The notes beneath the pieces are model-generated. The model worked only from the letters and a program-made list of their open reading frames with translations. It did not search any database and was not told the origin of the DNA. A stretch of 64,000 nucleotides of DNA from Croceitalea marina (lineage in GTDB: Bacteria > Bacteroidota > Bacteroidia > Flavobacteriales > Flavobacteriaceae): contig NZ_JBHULB010000016.1 of assembly GCF_042684265.1 (NCBI RefSeq), positions 62,001 through 126,000 on the forward strand, written 5' to 3'. Positions 32,996 to 41,980 of the stretch are shown here, piece by piece; the first letter of the stretch is position 1, and each line of letters opens with the position of its first letter. Made by a program: the position numbers and the translations under genes.

Positions 32996-35056
32996 ATGAA
33001 ACAACTAATTATTCTATCCATTTGCTTCTTCTATTCTCTTTCTCTAACGGCACAAAACACCATGAAAGAGGGGTTTAATCTTTTAGAATTAGGAAGTTTT
33101 GATAAGGCAGAAGTATTTTTCTTAGACTTTTTAAAAGATAACCCCGGAAATAAGACTGCCCAAATTTGTTATGCCCGTGCAGTAGGTTTAAGCGGTGAAC
33201 CAAAAAAAGCTACGCAACTTTTTAAAGAACTACTACAAAGTTATCCAAACGACTTTGAAGTACGTATTAATTATAATGAATCCTTTTTATGGGCAAAACA
33301 ATACCTAACCGCAAAACCATTATATGCAAAAATGGTTGAAGATTATCCGACCAACTTCGCCGCAGTTTTGGGTTACGCAAATACATTAAGTAATCTTAAA
33401 GAATACAACTCCGCATTAAAGTGGGTAGAAAAGGCTTTGGAATTAGATTCAAATAATAGAAGCGCCATGACCACGCGTAAATATATACGCCTAGGTTATG
33501 CTAACCAGTTTATTAACGAGCAAAGCTACATTAGGGGAGAACAATTGTTACAAGAAGTTTTTACAGATTTCCCTGAAGATAAAGATGCTCTTTTAAATTT
33601 AGCCAACCTTTACCTAATTATAAAAGAAGTTGAGAAGGCAAAAAACACCTATAAAAGATTTGCTACAACTTCAAAAGACTCTATCACAGCGCTTAACGGA
33701 ATTGCATTGGCAGAACACCTTGATGAAAATAATAAAGAAGCACTTATAACGGCTAAAAAAGCTAAAAAAAATGTAATTCGCTTTAAGGATGTAGAATTAA
33801 TAGAACAAACATATGACAGGTATACACAAGCACTTATATGGAATGCTAAGTACAAAAAAGCTAAATACCTAATTGATAGTTTAGAAAACCACAATCCTAA
33901 TCGAAATTGGATTTTTTCGTTAAAGGCTACTTTGGGGTTATATACCGGCAGAGCTAAAACAGCCATTAAAAATTATGAAGCCATTTTACAAAAAGACAGT
34001 GCATCTTTTGATGGCAATCTTGGAAAAGCAAATGCTTTATTTGCTGCTGATAAAATTGTACCAGCATATCAAGCGGCATTTAGAACACTTGAAGTTTATG
34101 AAAATCAAAAAGACGCCCTTAGTTTTGTAGAGAAACTTAATTCAAGTTATACCCCTTATATTGAAGAGCATGCTGGCTTTACATTTGATAATGGAAACAA
34201 CAAGGCTTTTTTCTCTAATACTAATATAAACCTTTCATTATCTACAAGATTTAAGACTACAATTTCTTATTTATACCGCACAACAGAAAACACGGTAACC
34301 GGAAACAAAGCAAATTCTCATGTACTTCTTGCCGGAATGGAATATAAGTTTTTCCCAAAGACAGTCTTGAAAACTGTTCTTGGCTTAAATAATTCTAAGT
34401 TTATAGAAGATGCTTACACGCAACCTGTTCTTGACATACAGTTTCTATTGCAGCCTTTCGCCCTACAAAACCTTAGTTTGAGCTACCAGCGTGAAGTTCA
34501 AAACTTTAATGCCGACCTCATTGAACGTGAAATTGTACAAAATCATTATGGATTTACATATAATTTGGGAACTACTTTTGACCTTGGTTGGTACACTCAA
34601 TTAATGTATACGGAACAAAGTGATGCAAATACCCGAAAACTAATGTTTAGTTCATTATACTACAAGCTATTGAAAAAGCCTAATCTAAAAATTGGTATAA
34701 ACTATCAATACCTGTCTTTTAAAGAGCAGGTGCCCGACATCTATTTTAGTCCAGAAAAGTACCAGGCATTTGAGTTTTTTGCAGATATAAGAGGTAATAT
34801 TTCAGAGAAAACAACATATATGCTTAGTGCTGCAACAGGATTTCAAAAAGTGGAGCAAGACTCCAAAACCGCCATTTTTAGAAGTGAAGCAGGTGTACAA
34901 TACCAGCTCTCTAAACGCTTTAGCACTAACATCTATGGTAAGTATAGTAATATAGCCTCAGCGACCGCCGTTGGTTTTGAATTTACCGAAATTGGAATTA
35001 AGCTAAAGTGGCTATTGACCAAAAAACCATTATTCTACAAAAAGTTAAGGCAATAA
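32996..35056 (+). CDS. TPR protein with C-terminal outer-membrane barrel (polysaccharide export type)
   Basis: A 686-residue exported protein. MKQLIILSICFFYSLSLTAQ is the signal peptide. Residues about 22-385 are TPR repeats of 34 residues (for example LLELGSFDKAEVFFLDFLKD and YANTLSNLKEYNSALKWVEK). Residues about 395-686 look like a beta-barrel of about 14-16 strands with aromatic girdles (TRFKTTISYLYRTTENTV, FGFTYNLGTTFDLGWYT-like strands) ending in a strand-like segment. This order, TPR then barrel, is that of PgaA, AlgE/AlgK-type and BcsC exporters. It should guide the polysaccharide across the periplasm and outer membrane. Confidence 0.82.
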   Translation: MKQLIILSICFFYSLSLTAQNTMKEGFNLLELGSFDKAEVFFLDFLKDNPGNKTAQICYARAVGLSGEPKKATQLFKELLQSYPNDFEVRINYNESFLWAKQYLTAKPLYAKMVEDYPTNFAAVLGYANTLSNLKEYNSALKWVEKALELDSNNRSAMTTRKYIRLGYANQFINEQSYIRGEQLLQEVFTDFPEDKDALLNLANLYLIIKEVEKAKNTYKRFATTSKDSITALNGIALAEHLDENNKEALITAKKAKKNVIRFKDVELIEQTYDRYTQALIWNAKYKKAKYLIDSLENHNPNRNWIFSLKATLGLYTGRAKTAIKNYEAILQKDSASFDGNLGKANALFAADKIVPAYQAAFRTLEVYENQKDALSFVEKLNSSYTPYIEEHAGFTFDNGNNKAFFSNTNINLSLSTRFKTTISYLYRTTENTVTGNKANSHVLLAGMEYKFFPKTVLKTVLGLNNSKFIEDAYTQPVLDIQFLLQPFALQNLSLSYQREVQNFNADLIEREIVQNHYGFTYNLGTTFDLGWYTQLMYTEQSDANTRKLMFSSLYYKLLKKPNLKIGINYQYLSFKEQVPDIYFSPEKYQAFEFFADIRGNISEKTTYMLSAATGFQKVEQDSKTAIFRSEAGVQYQLSKRFSTNIYGKYSNIASATAVGFEFTEIGIKLKWLLTKKPLFYKKLRQ

Positions 35057-35100
35057 GAATCTTGTATACACTGTAGAAACAAGTTTTGTTATCCTCAGTG

Positions 35101-35811
35101 TTAGAGTAAGTTCAGTCGCCGCATAAGTTCTGGCCTATTAGAACGGCTAATGGGTATAACACTCTTTTCTATTAATACACTATTGTCTTCTATATCTATA
35201 ATTTTTGTAAAATTAATAATGTAAGACCGATGTATTTGAAGAAAAGTATTCTCTGGCAGTTTTTCTTTTATTTTTTTAAGGGTGGTGTGAACTCTATAAT
35301 CTTGTTTTGTAGTTTTAACTTCAATATAATCACCTTTAGCCTCAACTACCAATATATCGTTCAATTTAAGCTTAATTAGCCTCCTATCTATATTAATATA
35401 CAAGTCTTCACCAACATCTTCTTGATTAGCTTTAGTAGTATTTTTTGAATTAGTCACAAACGAAGTGTTTTCAACTTTTTGAATACATTTTTCAAAACGT
35501 ACCTGTGTAATAGGTTTTACCAAATAGTCTATAATAGCCTCATACTCATAAGCAGCAATTGCAAATTCTGTATCTGAAGTTGTCATTACGATTTTCGGTG
35601 GATTTTTTAAAGTCTGTACAAAATCTACTCCACTAAAACCTGGCATATGAATATCTAAAAAGATAAGGTCTACATCATACTGGTTCAAAAATTTTATTGC
35701 TTCAATGGCATTATCAAACTCTCCAATTATGTCTAAGGTTGAAACTTTTGAGCAAAGCTGTTTGACAATAGCTCTTGCCGCTACCTCATCGTCTATGATA
35801 ATGCATTTCAT
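35101..35811 (-). CDS. LytTR family response regulator
   Basis: A 236-residue DNA-binding response regulator. Residues 1-118 are a receiver with Asp7/Asp8, phospho-acceptor Asp53 (FLDIHMPG) and Lys104-Pro105. Residues about 135-236 are a LytTR domain (INIDRRLIKLKLNDILVVEA, then KIKEKLPENTFLQIHRSYI), which binds direct repeats about 21-22 bp apart. It is the last gene of the phosphorelay operon and convergent with the TPR/barrel gene. It is the best candidate to bind the 21-bp direct repeats at 32850 and the related sites, though no direct proof exists. It starts 2 bases after the Hpt gene. Confidence 0.93.
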   Translation of the reverse strand: MKCIIIDDEVAARAIVKQLCSKVSTLDIIGEFDNAIEAIKFLNQYDVDLIFLDIHMPGFSGVDFVQTLKNPPKIVMTTSDTEFAIAAYEYEAIIDYLVKPITQVRFEKCIQKVENTSFVTNSKNTTKANQEDVGEDLYINIDRRLIKLKLNDILVVEAKGDYIEVKTTKQDYRVHTTLKKIKEKLPENTFLQIHRSYIINFTKIIDIEDNSVLIEKSVIPISRSNRPELMRRLNLL

Positions 35812-35812
35812 A

Positions 35813-36139
35813 CTAGATTGTTTTTAAATAGTCTTCTATGGTATTCAAAATTTCCCTAAAACGCTTATCCTTTTGTGGTCTACTTTTTTTCAGCTCCTCT
35901 TCATAAGCCACAGCAAAGGTATAAGACTCTGTCATACTAAGTATATTAAATTTATGCTTTAGTTTATGAACTATTTGAGCAGCATCTATCAGCTGACTTT
36001 TCTCTATACAATTTACATATTCTTGTTGTTCCAATGGAAATTCATCCTTTAAAATTCCAATAAATTTATTTTCAAAAGCAAGGTCATCGCCTGCAAGTTC
36101 TTGCACGTAAAATAAATTAGGCTTTTCTAGCATACTCAT
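35813..36139 (-). CDS. Histidine phosphotransfer (Hpt) domain protein
   Basis: A 108-residue four-helix-bundle Hpt protein. The phosphorylated His is His58 in IVHKLKHKFNILSM (H-x2-L-K pattern). It contains no other domain. It should shuttle phosphoryl groups between kinases or receivers and the response regulators, including perhaps the lone receiver, the LytTR regulator and the receiver-GT2 fusions. It overlaps the kinase gene by 4 bases (ATGA) and lies 2 bases before the LytTR gene. Confidence 0.88.
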   Translation of the reverse strand: MSMLEKPNLFYVQELAGDDLAFENKFIGILKDEFPLEQQEYVNCIEKSQLIDAAQIVHKLKHKFNILSMTESYTFAVAYEEELKKSRPQKDKRFREILNTIEDYLKTI

Positions 36140-37194
36140 TTTTTTATGGTGAAATAAAATGTTGTACCCCTATCTAACTCGCTTTCTAACCATATCTTCC
36201 CCTTGTATAGCTCAACTATTTTTTTAACAATTGCCAAACCAATTCCGGTTGTTTTCGAGTCATTTTCAAGTTTTTTAAACATTTTAAAAATAGCCGATTG
36301 GTATTTAGAATCAATTCCTTTTCCGTTATCGGTAATCTTAAATTTCCAATATTCTTTTTCTTCTTCCGCACTAATACAAATTCTACCATGTTCACGGTGT
36401 TCAGTAGCAGTTATAGCATTTGTCATTAAATTCATGAAGAGTTGTTGTAGAACTTCCTTTTCTAAATGCAAAATAGGTAAGTTTTCTTCTAAAATTATCT
36501 CAACATTTTCTGGCACATAAACTATCTGCGATATTTCTTCTAGTAAATCTTTTAAATTAAATGTAGTGCGTTTTTCTGATGTTTGACCTAAACTAGCATG
36601 ACTTAAAATCCCGTCAATGAGTTTATCCATTTTTTCTAAATTCTCGGATACCAATGCAAAGTTTTCTTTGCTAGAATCAGAAAAATTTTGCTCTTCCGAT
36701 TCTAAAATCCAACTCATTAAGGTGTTAATATTTCTAATTGGTGACTTCAAATCATGCGAAACTGCATGGGCATAGTTATTCAAAGATTGATTTTGATCTT
36801 CTAAATCTTTCAACAATTTATCCTTTTCTAAAGAAATTTCTGATACTTTCTTCGCCAGACTACTTATGTATTTTGCGCTGTTCTCGGCGTCAAAATCGGT
36901 TTTATCTATTTTTCCAAAAATTTCATCTTTCTTAAAATTTTCGGTCAAACTACTAATTGCTTTCTCTAAGGAAACTAATATATTTTGTTGTCGCACTCCT
37001 TCTTCCCTCAACTTCACATTAGCCTCATATAATTCTTCCGAACTAATAGCTGTTGCTCGTTGCATCATTGTAAGTTTCTCATCATAATTTTCATAAGACA
37101 TAGCAATAGCCTCTAAAAAATTTGAAAATGTAGAATCTTTCAAGAGCTCAGTTGAGCTATATTTCCTAATTTGTCGTAGCAACAATCGATGCAT
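36136..37194 (-). CDS. Sensor histidine kinase with NahK-like N-terminus
   Basis: A 352-residue soluble kinase. Residues 1-70 (LLLRQIRKY, FLEAIAMSYENYDEKLTMM, ISSEELYEANVKLREE) resemble the N-terminal region found in kinases encoded beside FIST/NosP genes. A coiled coil (about 70-140) leads to the phospho-acceptor His147 (VSHDLKSPI), followed by an ATP-binding part with the N (NLMTNAITA), G1 (DNGKGID) and G2 (TGIGLAIVKK) boxes. No membrane helix or PAS domain is present, so it needs a separate sensor: the FIST protein encoded immediately upstream, whose gene overlaps it by one base. Confidence 0.9.
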   Translation of the reverse strand: MHRLLLRQIRKYSSTELLKDSTFSNFLEAIAMSYENYDEKLTMMQRATAISSEELYEANVKLREEGVRQQNILVSLEKAISSLTENFKKDEIFGKIDKTDFDAENSAKYISSLAKKVSEISLEKDKLLKDLEDQNQSLNNYAHAVSHDLKSPIRNINTLMSWILESEEQNFSDSSKENFALVSENLEKMDKLIDGILSHASLGQTSEKRTTFNLKDLLEEISQIVYVPENVEIILEENLPILHLEKEVLQQLFMNLMTNAITATEHREHGRICISAEEEKEYWKFKITDNGKGIDSKYQSAIFKMFKKLENDSKTTGIGLAIVKKIVELYKGKIWLESELDRGTTFYFTIKK

Positions 37195-38327
37195 TATTCA
37201 CTAAATAAGGTTAATGTCATTGTCTGATTATGTAATCTACATGTTTTATTTTCACTAAATGGGGCCATTTCACCATAAGAATAGAATCCACATATAAAAG
37301 AATCCTTACCCACAACAGATTTTACTTCTTCAATCTCTTCCTCGGTACGTTGATCCATTACCAATTTTCTACCAATACAACTTACCAAAAGTGACAATTC
37401 TGGTTTTGTTTTTCGGTTTTCCATGGCTAGTTTTGCTGCCTTATTCGCTCCATTTGCAATATCATCTACCGAAGACATCATCAATTGTACTTTTGATCCT
37501 TCAGGGACATCACCAGCCAAAACCATCGAATTATCATGATGATTTATATTTAGAATGGTACGTACTATAGGTTCCTCATCTACTTTTGTTTTAACACTTA
37601 GAGGATATAATAAAGCAGACTCTGGCAAGTCTTTTGCTTTCTCCCCTAGATAATTTTTATACAGGTCCAATGCTGGTTTTCCATCCAACTCATATAAGAC
37701 GTTATTGTTACTCTTGGTAATAATACGCTCAGGGCCAAACGGTGTCCATCCGCCATAATTAGCACTTGTGATTTCTAAGGCCTCACCATAAAAACCGATG
37801 GCTATAATTTCACCTTCTTTAGGATTTTCATTATAAGATGCAAGGGTACGTTCAAAACGAGCATCGTCTCCACAAAGTCCTCCAGATAATCCTGCACTTG
37901 CTCCCTTTTTCCTCTCAAAACCATTAATTAAGGCACTACCGTTTACTATACTTCCTTCAGAAACTACAAATACATGTTTTAAGTCTTTAGTTGGAAACTC
38001 TTCCATAAGTTTTTCTCCTAAAAGAGCATCATTATTATTATAATCATAAACGTTACTACATTTGATTATGAAAGAACTCCTTTCAAACTCTATGGCAGTA
38101 ACTACCACAGAATCATTGTAAACAGCATCTTCTAATATTTCTCCAGAGGTACTACCAAATACGATATGGCCCGAGGGTACTATTTTCTTTATTTCTTTAT
38201 ATATATCATCTTCTTCCAACATATACCTGTTACCAAAAACAAGTAGTAGCGGATTCTTTAATTTTTTAAAAGGCTCCACATTCAAAAACTGTTCCCCTTT
38301 AATTTTAATGTCCTGTACTATTCTCAT
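37194..38327 (-). CDS. FIST domain protein (NosP-type sensor)
   Basis: A 377-residue cytosolic FIST protein. FIST_N covers about residues 25-225 and includes IVFGSTSGEILEDAVYNDSV and SALINGF...GLSGGLCGD; FIST_C covers about 230-375 and ends with FICGFYSYGEMAPF and HNQTMTLTL. FIST proteins of the NosP type bind heme and nitric oxide and control a partner kinase. The kinase with a NahK-like N-terminus directly follows with a one-base overlap, which matches the known nosP-nahK pairing. Heme binding is not visible from sequence alone; a small-ligand role (amino-acid or other) remains possible. Confidence 0.85.
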   Translation of the reverse strand: MRIVQDIKIKGEQFLNVEPFKKLKNPLLLVFGNRYMLEEDDIYKEIKKIVPSGHIVFGSTSGEILEDAVYNDSVVVTAIEFERSSFIIKCSNVYDYNNNDALLGEKLMEEFPTKDLKHVFVVSEGSIVNGSALINGFERKKGASAGLSGGLCGDDARFERTLASYNENPKEGEIIAIGFYGEALEITSANYGGWTPFGPERIITKSNNNVLYELDGKPALDLYKNYLGEKAKDLPESALLYPLSVKTKVDEEPIVRTILNINHHDNSMVLAGDVPEGSKVQLMMSSVDDIANGANKAAKLAMENRKTKPELSLLVSCIGRKLVMDQRTEEEIEEVKSVVGKDSFICGFYSYGEMAPFSENKTCRLHNQTMTLTLFSE

Positions 38328-38331
38328 ACCT

Positions 38332-40329
38332 TTATTTTATTGGATTCTGACACAATTCTTTTTTTAAAGTAAAATAAAACTGCGTCCCTTCACCCAACTC
38401 ACTCTCAACCCATACTTCACCTTGGTAACGATCAACAATCTTTTTGACAATAGATAATCCGATACCAGTGGACCTTTCATTGTCTCCGATAGATTGAAAA
38501 ATATCAAATATTTTTTTATGATATTTTTTTGGGATACCTACTCCGTTATCTTTTACTAAGAATTGATAGAAGGCCTTTTTTTCTTGGCATAAAACTTCTA
38601 CAAGGCCATTTTCTTTTTCTATATGTACTACAGCATTACTAATTATATTTTGAAAAAGTTGATGCAATTTTGTTCTATCAGCATCTATAATTGGTAAAGG
38701 CGTAGGAATGCTTAAATCGACATGTTCTGGAATATAAATACTATCTTTTATTTCTGAAATCACCTCGTTTAGATTGACCGAAGTTGATATCAGTGCTGAA
38801 TTATCTGCTGTCGAGTATTCTAAAATTCCATGAATAAGACGATCCATGGAAGCCACTTTTTCTTGCATTAAACCAAGATTCTCTTTTCCAGAATCATCCA
38901 ATACATCATTGTAATCATCATATAACCAAGTTGCCAATGCACTAATACTTCGTAGGGGTGATTTTAAATCATGTGACACAATATGAGCATATTCTTGCAA
39001 GTTCTCATTGCTCTTTTCTAACTCGGTTAGGAGCTTTTCTTTTTGAAGTTCTAATTGTTTTTGGTTGGTAATATCTAGATGTATTCCTATAGAGCCAATA
39101 ATACGTTTATTTTCATCATATCTGGGTGCACCACTAATTAACCAATGTCTTAACACTCCATTTTTATCTAAAACTTCAACCTCATAAGAATCTGAGACTC
39201 CAGAAATTCTTTCTGCATGTTTGTTTGCAATAATAGCTTTGTTCTGAACATTAAATACCTCAGCCGCCTTTTTACCTAATAGTTCTGATTCTTCAAAACC
39301 ACTCATAGTGCATAAACTTTGATTTACTAGTTGTATGAAGTCATTATTATCTACCTCAACCAAACCTAAATTCATATTTGCTATGATACTTCTGTATTTA
39401 TGCCTCTCTGCATTAATACGCTCTTCTGCCTCTAGTTCTTTAGTAATATCTTCTATAATGGCAACTTGGTAATCTTTATTGTCACTACCGCTTTTTAAGG
39501 TGTTTATTGTGATTTTGGCTGATACTATTTCACCATTTTTCTTAATATATTTTTTGATCATAGTAAATTGGTCCAATTCACCACTATCCATTTGTTCCAT
39601 TAAATCATTTTGAGCCTTATCGAAATCATTACCAGAGTAAGTGTAATCTTTTATTAGCATCTCTTTTAGTTCGCTCTCAGAGTACCCCAGCATCTTAATA
39701 AAAGTTTTGTTTGCTTTAATAATTTTACCTTCGGAAGACAGTACAATGCCTAAAGGAGAATTCTCAACTATAATGTCTAGTTGTTTTTTTTGGTCTGCCA
39801 AAATCTGTTTGACTTCCATCTCATTTGTAATATCTCTTATAATGCCCTGGGCCGCAATTGGTTTTCGTTTTGAATCATAGACCAAACTTGCATTAATCTG
39901 AACCCATTTTTCTACTTTGTCAAGTAAAACAATTTTGGCTCTATAATTTTTTAATGTACCAACCTCAACCAGAGACGACAAAGATTCCGCAGTATATTGA
40001 ATAAACTCTGGGTGAACCAATTCTCTTAGGTTTACTGATTTTTCAGTATAATCAAAACCAAGAAAATCTTTCGCAGAAGAGTTCATGTTCACAACATTAA
40101 ATTCAAGGTCCATTATTACATAAGGGTCGATAATGTTTAGAAAAACACCATCCATCTCCGAAGTTTTCTCTGTCAACAGACTTTCTAACCTACTGTTAGA
40201 CTCTCTCAAATGTTGTGTAACATCATAAAGCTGCTTAGACTTTTCTTCTAAAATTTTTTCAGCCTGCTGTCGTGCTCTTTTCTGGCGCTCTAATGCTTTT
40301 TTGAGTAAAATGACTTCTTTACTATCCAT
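38332..40329 (-). CDS. PAS-domain sensor histidine kinase (probable H-NOX partner)
   Basis: A 665-residue soluble kinase from the ATG at 40329 (MDSKEVILLKKALERQKRAR); in-frame ATGs at 40341 and 40362 would lengthen it slightly but move further into the H-NOX gene. A basic coiled coil (about 5-55) is followed by three PAS domains (about 60-180, 185-300, 310-425), then phospho-acceptor His453 (VSHDLKSPL), N box (NIISNAVVH), DNGVGIP and TGIGLSIVKK. No membrane segments. It overlaps the H-NOX gene by 8 bases, as expected for an H-NOX-controlled kinase. It shares a common kinase core with the one at 36136. Confidence 0.9.
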   Translation of the reverse strand: MDSKEVILLKKALERQKRARQQAEKILEEKSKQLYDVTQHLRESNSRLESLLTEKTSEMDGVFLNIIDPYVIMDLEFNVVNMNSSAKDFLGFDYTEKSVNLRELVHPEFIQYTAESLSSLVEVGTLKNYRAKIVLLDKVEKWVQINASLVYDSKRKPIAAQGIIRDITNEMEVKQILADQKKQLDIIVENSPLGIVLSSEGKIIKANKTFIKMLGYSESELKEMLIKDYTYSGNDFDKAQNDLMEQMDSGELDQFTMIKKYIKKNGEIVSAKITINTLKSGSDNKDYQVAIIEDITKELEAEERINAERHKYRSIIANMNLGLVEVDNNDFIQLVNQSLCTMSGFEESELLGKKAAEVFNVQNKAIIANKHAERISGVSDSYEVEVLDKNGVLRHWLISGAPRYDENKRIIGSIGIHLDITNQKQLELQKEKLLTELEKSNENLQEYAHIVSHDLKSPLRSISALATWLYDDYNDVLDDSGKENLGLMQEKVASMDRLIHGILEYSTADNSALISTSVNLNEVISEIKDSIYIPEHVDLSIPTPLPIIDADRTKLHQLFQNIISNAVVHIEKENGLVEVLCQEKKAFYQFLVKDNGVGIPKKYHKKIFDIFQSIGDNERSTGIGLSIVKKIVDRYQGEVWVESELGEGTQFYFTLKKELCQNPIK

Positions 40330-40864
40330 TTTGAATGACATCAAATTTAACCTCAGTACCATCTGCCTTTAGAAGTTCATAACTGACAGATGCAGAACCA
40401 TTAAAATGTTCAAAGGCTTTCTCGATAAGTCCATGAGCTAAACGATATAATCCTCTCGAAGAATTATAAATCATTGAAATTGAAGTGTCCGTTTTCTCTA
40501 AAATTTTAAATGTTGGCAATTCTGCATCTGGATAGAGCTTTTTCACATGTACATGAATATGGTCTTCAATGGAGTATAAAAGACCTATAGGTGAATTATA
40601 GCTTTGAATTACTTCAGGATGCGCTTTACCTAAACTAGTAAATAAGTATAATCCGAAAGTATAGATTAAATCTCCTATTGGAATACCTACTTCACCGCTA
40701 AGACTGGTAATTAAAGAAACCATCTCATTAAAGTCATAAGTTCCCACAGAGGTATATATTCCGTCAGAAGATAAATCTGAGTTTTCTATGATAACATCAA
40801 GAGTCTCTAATCCGAACTCGGATTCAACCATTTCTAAAAATTCTGTAAAAACAATTCCTTTCAT
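40322..40864 (-). CDS. H-NOX (heme NO-binding) protein
   Basis: A 180-residue soluble gas sensor. The start chosen is MKGIVFTEFLEMVESEFG, the usual N-terminus of the family; an ATG 5 codons upstream (40879) is possible. Family residues are present: predicted proximal heme ligand His104 (IHVHVKKLYPDAELPTF), the heme-propionate motif Y133-x-S-x-R137 (YNSSR), and YTSVGTYDFNEMVSLI. A heme-bound NO would change activity of the partner PAS kinase, whose gene overlaps by 8 bases. In other bacteria such pairs regulate biofilm or quorum sensing. Confidence 0.92.
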   Translation of the reverse strand: MKGIVFTEFLEMVESEFGLETLDVIIENSDLSSDGIYTSVGTYDFNEMVSLITSLSGEVGIPIGDLIYTFGLYLFTSLGKAHPEVIQSYNSPIGLLYSIEDHIHVHVKKLYPDAELPTFKILEKTDTSISMIYNSSRGLYRLAHGLIEKAFEHFNGSASVSYELLKADGTEVKFDVIQNG

Positions 40865-40939
40865 AAGATTAAATAACATATTAAAAGTAGGAAAAGTAAT
40901 ACGTATTCTATAAAAAATGTTGTGAAACGTTATTTTTTT

Positions 40940-41341
40940 CTAGCCTTTAACCAATTGGTTGATGTCCCAATATTCTAGAACCTTCTGTAGTTTAAGTTGG
41001 TAATCCTCGTATTTTAAGGGTTTAATAATATAACCTGCTACGCCAATTTGGTAGCATTTTAATAAATCTGCCCTATTCTCTGAAGTGGTAAGGATTATGG
41101 TTGGCAGGTATTGTAAGAACTCATCTTCTTTTAGAATTTGAAGAAATTCTGTACCACTCATGCGTGGCATATTTAAGTCTAAAAGAATGATATCAGGTAG
41201 TTTGGAGGAAGCACGTAAGATTTCTAATGCTTGCTCGCCATTTTTAGCTTTTGATAAATTATGCTTTAACTGAAGTTTTGTTAGTGTACGTTCTAACTTC
41301 ATTACCTCAATTTCATCATCTTCTATTAATAAAATATTCAT
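40940..41341 (-). CDS. Single-domain response regulator
   Basis: A 133-residue stand-alone receiver of the CheY/Rcp1 type. Acidic pair Asp8/Asp9 (IEDDE), phospho-acceptor Asp55 (ILLDLNMPRMSG), Thr and Lys switch residues (LTTSEN, IKPL) are all in place. There is no output domain. It likely serves as phosphate sink or as an intermediate in the relay with the Hpt protein. It is the first gene on the minus strand before the H-NOX gene (75-base gap) and has a candidate regulatory motif 55 bases upstream of its ATG. Confidence 0.88.
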   Translation of the reverse strand: MNILLIEDDEIEVMKLERTLTKLQLKHNLSKAKNGEQALEILRASSKLPDIILLDLNMPRMSGTEFLQILKEDEFLQYLPTIILTTSENRADLLKCYQIGVAGYIIKPLKYEDYQLKLQKVLEYWDINQLVKG

Positions 41342-41395
41342 AATATATTTTCTTATTAAAAAATAAAATTCGTAAATAATTCTTTTTTTGAAGTA

Positions 41396-41412
41396 TTTCT
41401 GTAGATGGTTGG
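41396..41412. promoter_or_regulatory. Candidate regulatory motif, site 5
   Basis: TTTCTGTAGATGGTTGG, 55 bases before the start of the lone receiver at 41341. It agrees with site 1 at 15 of 17 positions and links the phosphorelay to the polysaccharide genes. Confidence 0.5.
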
Positions 41413-41570
41413 TGCTTTAGTTTCGGTGAATAGCGATTAACTAAAGACGAAAGAATTTGAGTATATTAAACTAGTTTAGCACTAAAAGATTTCTATCTCA
41501 ACTAAATCAAGAACAATGATAGTTTAAGTTTTCTTTCTTTGTTCCCTAAGAAATTGACAAGCACCACTTA

Positions 41571-41980
41571 CAAATTCAAGCTAATCAATAAATTAATAGT
41601 GTAAATTCCAAAGGATTGACTCCGTATTTCCCTCAAAGCTCCGCTTTGAAAATAGAAAAGCCCCAATTACAAATTCAAGCTAATCAATAAATTAATAGTG
41701 TAAATTCCAAAGGATTGACTCCGTCTATCCCTACAAAGCTCCGCTTTGAAAATAGAAGAGCCCCAATTACAAATTCAAGCTAATCAATAAATTAATAGTG
41801 TAAATTCCAAAGGATTGACTCCGTCTTTCCCTCAAAGCTCCGCTTTGAAAATAGAAAAGCCCCACTAACAAATTCAAGCTAATCAATAAATTAATAGTGT
41901 AAATTCCAAAGGATTGACTCCGTCTTTCCCTCAAAGCTCCGCTTTGAAAATAGAAAAGCCCCACTAACAAATTCAAGCAA
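41571..41980. repeat. Tandem repeat, 99-100 bp unit, four full copies and a partial fifth
   Basis: Copies begin at 41571, 41670, 41770, 41869 and 41968 with CAAATTCAAGCTAATCAATA; the fifth stops after about 11 bases. Units are almost identical, with differences mainly at CCGTATTTCC/CCGTCTATCC and CCCCAATTAC/CCCCACTAAC. Each unit holds a perfect CAAAGC-TCC-GCTTTG hairpin (6-bp stem). The array lies in the 673-base gap between the lone receiver gene and tRNA-Arg. An open frame crosses it because the unit is close to 33 codons, but it has no start context and is not taken as a gene. Nothing else is recognisable between 41413 and 41570. Confidence 0.9.

Noticed and set aside
35061..35090. Terminator between the TPR/barrel gene and the LytTR gene
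   Set aside because: Only a 5-bp CTTGT/ACAAG pairing with a 13-base loop is present; too weak to list.
40330..40362. Upstream ATG codons of the PAS kinase (40341 and 40362)
   Set aside because: They lie well inside the H-NOX gene and add residues before the coiled coil; MDSKEV at 40329 gives the smallest overlap and cannot be excluded only by experiment.
41767..41976. Open frame of 69 residues inside the tandem repeats, with a 33-residue internal repeat
   Set aside because: It exists because the repeat unit is about 99 bp and lacks stops in that frame; one unit is 100 bp so the frame is not kept through the array, and there is no start context.
41571..41980. CRISPR array
   Set aside because: Whole 99-100 bp units are repeated almost without variation; there are no unique spacers and no cas genes in the window.
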